The notes beneath the pieces are model-generated. The model did no database searches. It saw only the letters and a list, made by a program, of their open reading frames with translations, and was not told the DNA's origin. Shown here piece after piece: positions 3,764 through 9,732 of a stretch of 9,732 nt of DNA; position 1 is the first letter of the stretch; every line of letters begins with the position of its first letter. The translations under genes and the position numbers were made by a program. This stretch comes from Synergistaceae bacterium. Lineage in GTDB: Bacteria; Synergistota; Synergistia; Synergistales; Aminobacteriaceae. The stretch is from NCBI GenBank assembly GCA_017475805.1, contig JAFVEW010000162.1, positions 1 through 9,732 of the forward strand, in the 5' to 3' direction.

Positions 3764-6265
3764 TTATAGCAATTCTTCCAAACTTCCCCAGTCGGCATTA
3801 GTAACGCATTCTTTAATTTTTTCAAATTTCTCGCGTTCTGCTTCAGGGATTCTGAATTTCTTTGCTTCCTCCATCATCTTGTCAATGTTATCAAGATCGA
3901 AATCAGCCGCAAAGCCTTTTATCAACGAATACATCTCGTGAAGATCGTCAAGCGAAATTTCAGGCAATGACTCATCTTCTTCACCGCCGCCGAAGACTTT
4001 TGCTAAGACCGGCTTATAAGCTCTGTACTTTGCAAGCAGCTTAGGAGTCTTCTGTTCAATTTCATGAACGTCGTTATTATCGCCGCTTTCTTCGAGGTGT
4101 TTTGCGTCCGCTGAAAGGTCTAAAGCTCCGACGAGTCTTGCCGCACTCTTTAATGCGTGAACTTTGACCGTGTAATTTTTAATATCTTTCTCGCGTTCGT
4201 AATTTTCAATTTCGTCAGCTTTCTTGTCTAATGAATTATAGAAAATTTCGAGAGCTTGGACGAAAGTATCTTCTGTTCCGCAGTTCGTTACAGCCGCTTC
4301 AAAGTCGATACCCGGAATATTTTTATATTTCTCGTATTCGTCTTCTTCGGATTCAGTTTCTTCGTCTTCAAAATCTTGACTTGAATCGCTCGGTGCTGTG
4401 TAGCTTTCTGAATAGGTTACGCTGACGTCGTTTACTTTAGGCGTCGGGATATGTTCAGGAGAATCTTCGGGAATGTCCTCGCCTTTGATTATGTATTCTT
4501 TAGGCAGATACTCAAGCAAGACCTGTTCGAGTCTTACTGTGTCAATCGGCTTTGAAATATAATCGCTGAAACCCTCGTCCATGTAGAGCTGTCTCGCTCC
4601 TAAAACTGCGTTAGCCGTCAAAGCTACAACAGGCGTGTTGTAATTGATTCCGTCGGTGATTTTTTTCATAGCGTGGAAGGCTTCAATTCCGTCCATGCCG
4701 GGCATTCGGTGGTCTAAGAAAATCATGTCGTAATGATTCATTCTTATCATCTGCAGCATTTCAAGACCGCTCGATGCCGTGTCGATTTTAATTTTCGTTT
4801 TCTTGAGCAAGTTCGCGAAGACCATCAAGTTAATATCGGCGTCATCAACGACCAAAACTTTTGCCTTCGGAGCTTGGAACGACTGCATTGATTTTTTACT
4901 CTGCCTGTTCGTTGCTATCGTATAAGCTCGTTCGTAATCGCCTATAGGCTCCCACTTAATTACAACTTGAGGGACATCGAATGAGAATGTTGACCCTTTA
5001 TGGAAGACGCTCTCAACTTTCAAATCTGCGCCCATGAGGTGAAGCAGTTTTTGAACGATCGAAAGGCCGAGCCCTGAACCGTCAGAGCTGAATCTTCGAG
5101 TAGCTTCAAGATGTTCAAACGGCTGGAATATAGATTCAAGGTCGTCTGATTTAATTCCGATTCCTGTATCTGCAACTGAGCAGCGGAGCATTATCTTATA
5201 GTCGTCGCTCTTCTCGTAATCAATCGAGACAGTAACGCCGCCGCGCTCGGTGTATTTAATGGCGTTGTTCAAAATGTTCAGCATTACCTGACGGATATGA
5301 TATTCATCGCCCTCTAAAATTCTCGGAATTGACTTATTAACGTTCACCGTGAAAGTTAAAGATTTTTTCTTGGCCTGTTCAGCCGCGATATTAACTAAGT
5401 CGTTAATTAGCGAGCTTAAGTCATAACGCACAGGCATAATTTCCATCTTGCTGTCCTGAAGTTTCGAGAAGTCAAGAACGTCGTTAATAATTCCGAGCAA
5501 AGCTCTGCCGCTTCGTTGAATGACGCTGGCGTACTCGCGAATCTCCGGGCGGTCTTCCTCACGCAAAATCATTTCGTTCATTCCTAAAATCGAGTTCATA
5601 GGAGTACGAATTTCGTGGGACATGCTGTTAAGGAAGGAACTTTTTGCTTCGTTTGCTGTTTTTGCTTCAGTGATTGCATCGTCTAAACGCTCTTTCTGTT
5701 TTCTAAATATGTAAGTATATATCAGACAGAAAAGCGCGAGCGTAATAATTACGGACATGCCCGAGAATATTATGCTGAAGTCATGCAGACGAACGGGATT
5801 AACCGAGTCAGGGTAATTATGAGCAAAATAAATATTAAGGCCGAGAGCAAGAACTTCAAGCCCTACCATGATAATAGCGTCAGCAGTATCAAGAAGCCAA
5901 GGCGTGATAACGACAGCGAGTATAAAAAATACCGGCACACCTCCATTTATTCCGCCGTCAAGAAAGAAAAGACACGTAAGCCCGAATATAAAGCCTAAGA
6001 CAATCGGTAAGGCTAATGCTCTAACACGCTTCGTTTTACCAAGTTTAACATTTATTATTGAATAAACAAGCAACACCGCCGATACTGAACAAAAAACTAA
6101 AGAAGCCCATCCTGCTTTATAATTTCCATTTATAAATTTCACTACGCCGATAATGCCCGTAGCTAAAACAGAAAAAACTTCGCAGGCAAAAACATAGAAC
6201 GCTATAGCCTTTCCGCCGTCGCGGTCAGGTTCTAAAAAAAAATCTCTGAATGATTGTGTGTTCAT
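3764..6265 (-). CDS. Hybrid sensor histidine kinase with REC and Hpt domains
   Basis: The protein has 833 residues and is a membrane sensor running a multi-step phosphorelay. About six membrane helices lie between residues 20 and 187. A short coiled coil leads into the HisKA domain with phospho-His217 (SMSHEIRTP). The ATPase domain has the N box NILNNAIKYT, DTGIG at 366-370 and GSGLGLS at 396-402. A receiver follows with Asp474/475, phospho-Asp518 (FLDHRMP), Thr550 and Lys572. A very acidic linker (about 631-648) leads to an Hpt domain with His703 (HALKSAARLVGA). A helical tail of about 65 residues ends the protein; its role is unknown to me. The signal sensed cannot be told. No Shine-Dalgarno precedes the ATG, and a -10-like box ends 7 bases before it, so the mRNA may be leaderless. 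The response regulator gene follows on the same strand. Confidence 0.95.
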   Translation of the reverse strand: MNTQSFRDFFLEPDRDGGKAIAFYVFACEVFSVLATGIIGVVKFINGNYKAGWASLVFCSVSAVLLVYSIINVKLGKTKRVRALALPIVLGFIFGLTCLFFLDGGINGGVPVFFILAVVITPWLLDTADAIIMVGLEVLALGLNIYFAHNYPDSVNPVRLHDFSIIFSGMSVIITLALFCLIYTYIFRKQKERLDDAITEAKTANEAKSSFLNSMSHEIRTPMNSILGMNEMILREEDRPEIREYASVIQRSGRALLGIINDVLDFSKLQDSKMEIMPVRYDLSSLINDLVNIAAEQAKKKSLTFTVNVNKSIPRILEGDEYHIRQVMLNILNNAIKYTERGGVTVSIDYEKSDDYKIMLRCSVADTGIGIKSDDLESIFQPFEHLEATRRFSSDGSGLGLSIVQKLLHLMGADLKVESVFHKGSTFSFDVPQVVIKWEPIGDYERAYTIATNRQSKKSMQSFQAPKAKVLVVDDADINLMVFANLLKKTKIKIDTASSGLEMLQMIRMNHYDMIFLDHRMPGMDGIEAFHAMKKITDGINYNTPVVALTANAVLGARQLYMDEGFSDYISKPIDTVRLEQVLLEYLPKEYIIKGEDIPEDSPEHIPTPKVNDVSVTYSESYTAPSDSSQDFEDEETESEEDEYEKYKNIPGIDFEAAVTNCGTEDTFVQALEIFYNSLDKKADEIENYEREKDIKNYTVKVHALKSAARLVGALDLSADAKHLEESGDNNDVHEIEQKTPKLLAKYRAYKPVLAKVFGGGEEDESLPEISLDDLHEMYSLIKGFAADFDLDNIDKMMEEAKKFRIPEAEREKFEKIKECVTNADWGSLEELL

Positions 6266-6272
6266 GAGCTGA

Positions 6273-6281
6273 ATAATATCA
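6273..6281 (-). promoter_or_regulatory. Extended -10 box implying a leaderless kinase mRNA
   Basis: The minus strand reads TGATATTAT, and only 7 bases (TCAGCTC) separate it from the ATG at 6265. Transcription would then start at or next to the A of the start codon. The absence of a ribosome site before this ATG agrees with that. The -35 region is not recognisable. Confidence 0.4.
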
Positions 6282-6337
6282 CATTTTCATTTTTTTATTT
6301 TCATATTTTAATTTCTTAAATTTAATTTTTAATCCCG

Positions 6338-6346
6338 TGTTATACT
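6338..6346 (+). promoter_or_regulatory. Extended -10 promoter for the plus-strand kinase pair
   Basis: TGTTATACT (TGn plus TATACT) lies in the divergent region between the two kinase units, with no clear -35. It would give a leader of about 130 AU-rich bases before the TTG start at 6484. Confidence 0.4.
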
Positions 6347-6467
6347 TTCATTTAATTTAATTCGAGCGCATAATTTGAGCTTGAAAAAAATTTTTTCGTA
6401 AATTTTTCAGTTTTCAGATTGAAATAAAATAAAAAAAGTTAAAAATCAAAAAATAAATCTTCGGGCG

Positions 6468-6473
6468 AAGGAG
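6468..6473 (+). promoter_or_regulatory. Shine-Dalgarno site deciding the TTG start of the second kinase
   Basis: AAGGAG lies 10 bases before TTG 6484-6486; no ATG is available at a suitable place. The site overlaps a small hairpin, CTTC-GGGC-GAAG, that could partly hide it. Confidence 0.65.
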
Positions 6474-6483
6474 TAACAAAAAT

Positions 6484-8415
6484 TTGGACACTACTTACAT
6501 AATAGAGGCAGAGATTGCCGTATTTCTATTAAGTTTAATTTTAAGCGTATATCTTTATCTTATTTATTCCGGGACTTCGTCAGAAAAACGGACGCTTCAG
6601 CGTTACAGTTACATGACGACGTTAGGCGGATTTATTGAGATTTTATTTTTATTCGTTACTTCGGAGCACAGTCATTTTTCGATAGAGACTCAATATGTTT
6701 TTTCGATAATCGCGCAGTGTTCGACAAGCATGGTTTTCTTTATGTTCATGCGTTACATTTCGGGCTTCGGAATTCATACGCCAGGCAAAAAGAAAATGCT
6801 CTACGCTCAGACCGTAATGCTCGGCATTTATTTTTATTTCCAAGTTGTAGGAATTTTCACCGGCTCGAACTTCACAATATCTCCTGACCGCACGGAAATT
6901 CTAAGAGGCGACATTAACGAACTTTTGAGTTTCAGTTTCGTTTTATTATGGACGCTTTGGACGTGGTTTGAGCTTTATATTTATCGCCGGGCTTTCACTA
7001 AAGGGCAGATGTGGGCGTTAGTTGTCGACATTGCCATATGCTGGTTGATCATCGCTATAAACTCAGAATTTTTCCCGGACATTCCTTTAATGTTCATAAT
7101 CAACGCGGTTAATGTTTATTATTATTTCTTCCTATTAGAGACACCGGCTTATAGAGACCTTGAAGTAACTCTTGAAAGACTCCGCCGAGCCAAAGCTATT
7201 GCCGACGAAGCCAACGCCGCAGCCATTGCCGCCGACGCCGCGAAAGGTGAATTCCTTGCGAATATGTCTCACGAAATCAGAACGCCTTTAACGACGATTT
7301 TAGGAATGGACGAAGTTATTTTAAGAAAATACGAGTCAGGTCCTATTTATGAATACGCCCGCGACATCAACAGTGCAGGAAACACTTTGCTTCATATTAT
7401 CAATGATATTCTTGACTTCTCTAAGATTGAGTCAGGACATCTTGAACTTTCGTCAGAAAATTATGACTTAGGTCAAGTCCTTCGCGACGTTGATAACATG
7501 GTCAAATTAAAGGCTGAGCAAAAAGGCTTGAAATATATTATGCAGATTGACGACTCTCTTCCTGATGAGTTATTCGGCGACAGAGTCCGAGTTCATCAAA
7601 TTATGGTCAACATTCTGAATAACGCAGTTAAATATACTAAGAAAGGCAGCGTCAAGTTCGTTTTGACTGGCGTACGCGGCGATGATCCTTCCTTAATCGT
7701 TCTGCATATAACAGTAACGGATACGGGCATCGGTATTCACGCCGAAGACATCCCGAAATTATTTAAGTCTTTCCAGAGGATCGACGCCAAAGAGACTCAC
7801 AATATCGAAGGCACAGGGCTTGGCCTTGCCATCACAGGACGCCTTATTGAATTAATGGGCGGCAATGTTGAGGTTACATCGACATACGGACAGGGCTCAA
7901 CATTCCATGTTGTTATCCCTCAAAAAATTGTCGGCGAAAAGACTCTTAAAGAATTTGAACACAGCGCAGGACATAAAAAGAAAGTCGCTCGAAAGATTCT
8001 CAAAGCTCCTACAGCGCGAGTCTTAATTGTCGATGACAACGACATGAACAGAGTCGTTTTGCGTTCGTTAATGAAAGAGACTGAAATTAAAATTGATGAC
8101 GCCGAATCAGGAGAGGAATGTTTGAAGAAAGTTTCAGAAAATTCCTACGACGTTATCTTAATGGACTACATGATGCCGAGAATGGACGGCAAGGAAACGT
8201 TAGCGAAATTTAGAGCCATGACGGACTCGCCGAGCGCAAATGCTAAAGTTATAGTCTGTACGGCTAACGCGCTTGTCGGAGTTAGAGCTGAATTATTAGC
8301 GGCGGGTTTTGATGATTTCCTTAGCAAGCCGGTGAACGGGAAGGAGCTTGAAGGAATGTTAGCTAAATATATTCCGCCGGAGAAAGTCTCGCAGGTCGAA
8401 GGGAAGACCGCATAA
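6484..8415 (+). CDS. Hybrid sensor histidine kinase (7TM, HisKA, ATPase, REC)
   Basis: The protein has 643 residues and starts at TTG. The N-terminal sensor has about seven hydrophobic segments between residues 6 and 217, ending in the motif FFLLETPAYR. An Ala-rich coiled coil (about 225-255) leads to HisKA with phospho-His263 (NMSHEIRTP). The ATPase domain has NILNNAVKYT, DTGIG at 413-417 and GTGLGLA at 443-449. The C-terminal receiver has Asp517/518, phospho-Asp561 (LMDYMMP), Thr593 and Lys615. There is no Hpt domain, so phosphate from Asp561 must go to a separate Hpt; the one on the neighbouring divergent kinase is the nearest candidate. The next gene begins one base after the TAA, so the two plus-strand kinases form an operon and are related in sensor and kinase parts, probably by tandem duplication. 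Confidence 0.95.
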   Translation: MDTTYIIEAEIAVFLLSLILSVYLYLIYSGTSSEKRTLQRYSYMTTLGGFIEILFLFVTSEHSHFSIETQYVFSIIAQCSTSMVFFMFMRYISGFGIHTPGKKKMLYAQTVMLGIYFYFQVVGIFTGSNFTISPDRTEILRGDINELLSFSFVLLWTLWTWFELYIYRRAFTKGQMWALVVDIAICWLIIAINSEFFPDIPLMFIINAVNVYYYFFLLETPAYRDLEVTLERLRRAKAIADEANAAAIAADAAKGEFLANMSHEIRTPLTTILGMDEVILRKYESGPIYEYARDINSAGNTLLHIINDILDFSKIESGHLELSSENYDLGQVLRDVDNMVKLKAEQKGLKYIMQIDDSLPDELFGDRVRVHQIMVNILNNAVKYTKKGSVKFVLTGVRGDDPSLIVLHITVTDTGIGIHAEDIPKLFKSFQRIDAKETHNIEGTGLGLAITGRLIELMGGNVEVTSTYGQGSTFHVVIPQKIVGEKTLKEFEHSAGHKKKVARKILKAPTARVLIVDDNDMNRVVLRSLMKETEIKIDDAESGEECLKKVSENSYDVILMDYMMPRMDGKETLAKFRAMTDSPSANAKVIVCTANALVGVRAELLAAGFDDFLSKPVNGKELEGMLAKYIPPEKVSQVEGKTA

Positions 8416-8416
8416 A

Positions 8417-9502
8417 ATGCTTACATATGGATTTAATATATGGATAGAAGCGATCGTCATTCCGTTCTTGGCGGTCATGGTGTTTTTCCTTTACGCGCGT
8501 TACGGCACTAATGTTGAAGCCAATAAACGTTTCAGAAGATTAACGACGTCAACATTTTTTGCGGCTATTTTTGAAGTCCTTTCTACGATGTTAATCGAGG
8601 GCTGGGGACATGAACGAATCATTAATTTAATAGCCCTTACTATATATTTTGCAGTAATGGACTTCAATGCTTATTATCTTATGCGTTACATTGAAGCCTA
8701 CGTAAATGTTCAGGATAAAAAATTCGACGCCTTCAACAGATTTTTGATTATTTCGAGCTTAGTCATGTTGTTTTTGAATAGTATTCCGGGATTTTCAGGA
8801 TTTTTCTTTGTAGTCTCGAGCGACGGTGCTATGTCAAACGGCTCTTATCACACTCTTTGGCGGAGCGTCTATGTAATTTATTTTGTAATAATGGCCTTCT
8901 ATCTTCAAATTATGAATAAGCAGGCTTATGCTGACAAAAAACAATATTACACGTTTAATTTCTTAGTTGCTCTTTTAGTAATCTCGAATCTTACGCAGTA
9001 TATGTTTATAAGAATGACTTTATTTTCGTATGCTGTGAGCACGTTAGTTATATTCATAATGTTTTTCTATTATGAGTCTCCGACTTACAGGCGGATGCAC
9101 ACTATAGAGAAAGAGCTTGAAGAGGCCCGCGTCCAAGTTGAGCAGTCGACTCGAATAACTAACGCAGCAAACAAAGCAAAAAGTAATTTCTTAGCTAACA
9201 CTTCCCACGAAATAAGAACACCAATGAACGCGATTTTAGGAATGAACGAAATGATTTTGAAGGAGAGCAAAGACTCTGAAATCCATCAGGCCGCTTTAGA
9301 TATTCGCAAGGCCGGAAATCATCTTCTTTCCATCATTAATAATATCTTAGACATTTCTAAAATTGAGTCGGGCAAAATGGAACTTTATCAGACTGATTAT
9401 CATCTTTGGCAGCTTTTACGCGACATCGAAGAAAGTCATTTTGAAACTATCCATGAAAAAAATCTTGAGTTTGTTGTCGATATTGATAAAACTATTCCCT
9501 AA
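8417..9502 (+). CDS. Third sensor histidine kinase, open N-terminal part (sensor plus HisKA) before an in-frame stop
   Basis: From ATG 8417, one base after the previous stop codon, 361 residues are open. About seven membrane segments lie between residues 7 and 220 and end in FFYYESPTYRRM, matching the preceding kinase. A coiled coil follows, then HisKA with phospho-His264 (NTSHEIRTP) and the second HisKA helix (LLSIINNILDISKIESG). The frame stops at TAA 9500-9502, exactly where the ATPase domain begins, yet the same frame continues downstream with a recognisable ATPase domain. As it stands the product would be a sensor with a phosphorylatable histidine but no catalytic domain. No ribosome site is evident apart from the purine-rich end of the previous gene, so translation is probably coupled. 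I judge it a broken or mis-sequenced gene rather than a natural short form. Confidence 0.85.
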   Translation: MLTYGFNIWIEAIVIPFLAVMVFFLYARYGTNVEANKRFRRLTTSTFFAAIFEVLSTMLIEGWGHERIINLIALTIYFAVMDFNAYYLMRYIEAYVNVQDKKFDAFNRFLIISSLVMLFLNSIPGFSGFFFVVSSDGAMSNGSYHTLWRSVYVIYFVIMAFYLQIMNKQAYADKKQYYTFNFLVALLVISNLTQYMFIRMTLFSYAVSTLVIFIMFFYYESPTYRRMHTIEKELEEARVQVEQSTRITNAANKAKSNFLANTSHEIRTPMNAILGMNEMILKESKDSEIHQAALDIRKAGNHLLSIINNILDISKIESGKMELYQTDYHLWQLLRDIEESHFETIHEKNLEFVVDIDKTIP

Positions 9503-9732
9503 CATTTATACGGCGATGAAGATAAAATCAGGAAAATTTTAGATAATCTTATTGAAAACGCCGTCAAATAAACAGCGAAAGGCAAAATCACTCTTAAAGT
9601 CAACGGGACTCACGAGCCTCATGAAAAATTCAAATTAAGAATGTCCGTAAAAGATACAGGCATAGGAATCAGGAAGGAAGATTTAGGAAAATTATTCCAG
9701 TCCTTCGAGCGTGTTAATTTACATGAGACTCA
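9503..9732 (+). pseudogene. ATPase-domain continuation of the third kinase, behind two in-frame TAA codons
   Basis: Reading on in the same frame after TAA 9500-9502 gives HLYGDEDKIRKILDNLIENA, then VK, a second TAA (9569-9571), then TAKGKITLKV and KDTGIGIRKEDLGKLFQSFE up to the window edge. These are the start of HATPase_c, the N box and the G1 box. The second TAA stands at the tyrosine of the N box (NAIKYT and NAVKYT in the two neighbouring kinases), so a single base change from TAT or TAC explains it. There is no frameshift, and the rest of the domain is intact, so the damage is recent or is a sequence error. The end lies outside the window. Confidence 0.75.

Noticed and set aside
5783..6065. 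Overlapping open frames on the plus strand
   Set aside because: They are antisense to the membrane part of the first kinase, which has low complexity and few stops in the opposite strand.
6380..6400. A/T-run palindrome GAAAAAAATTTTTTCG as a terminator
   Set aside because: It has no GC stem and lies between divergent genes, where no transcript should end; it is probably just AT-rich spacer.
9085..9270. 61-codon open frame on the minus strand
   Set aside because: It is antisense to the HisKA domain of the third kinase and mirrors the similar frame opposite the first kinase (5520-5714), as expected from their sequence similarity.
9500..9571. General reassignment of TAA to tyrosine
   Set aside because: The complete genes cdd, era, the response regulator and both full kinases end at TAA at their family-expected length, so TAA is a working stop codon here.

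Overview
The window looks like chromosome from a low-GC, probably anaerobic bacterium. The best guess is Bacillota (Clostridia/Negativicutes type) or Synergistota. The clues are an AT-rich background with A/T-rich third codon positions, a cdd-era gene pair (common in Bacillota), TTG starts, TAA stops at every complete gene, and several membrane-bound hybrid histidine kinases of a type frequent in gut and rumen anaerobes. No ribosomal or transfer RNA is present, so the lineage is an inference.

Layout: (1) 1-666, minus strand, the N-terminal 222 residues of a ThDP-dependent, acetolactate-synthase-like enzyme, cut by the window edge. (2) 667-1045, an AT-rich divergent intergenic region with a good promoter for the minus gene and a 12-bp tandem duplication. 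(3) 1046-2408, plus strand, cytidine deaminase (cdd) and the ribosome-assembly GTPase era, 10 bp apart. (4) 2409-2794, an unusual, more GC-rich intergenic island. It carries a small unannotated ORF on the minus strand (basic N-terminus plus one membrane helix, about 43 residues), with its own extended -10 promoter, a hairpin leader with a possible 12-codon leader ORF, and a terminator. A plus-strand intrinsic terminator lies inside the ORF. Two readings are offered: a type I toxin-antitoxin-like locus, or an era 3' UTR carrying a copy of the 16S rRNA 3'-end sequence that Era binds. (5) 2795-6265, minus strand, a hybrid histidine kinase with REC and Hpt domains followed by a double-receiver protein with no output domain. 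(6) 6484-9732, plus strand, divergent from (5): a second hybrid kinase and, one base later, a third related kinase. The third reading frame is interrupted by two in-frame TAA codons just before and inside its ATPase domain, and it runs off the window.

How the genes may work together: regions 5 and 6 look like one phosphorelay cluster. Three related sensors with different membrane domains could pass phosphate through the single Hpt domain (on the first kinase) to the output-less response regulator. No DNA-binding or enzymatic output domain is visible, so the end target is elsewhere or is reached by protein-protein contact. The cdd-era pair and the ThDP enzyme are housekeeping or metabolic genes with no obvious link to the signalling cluster.
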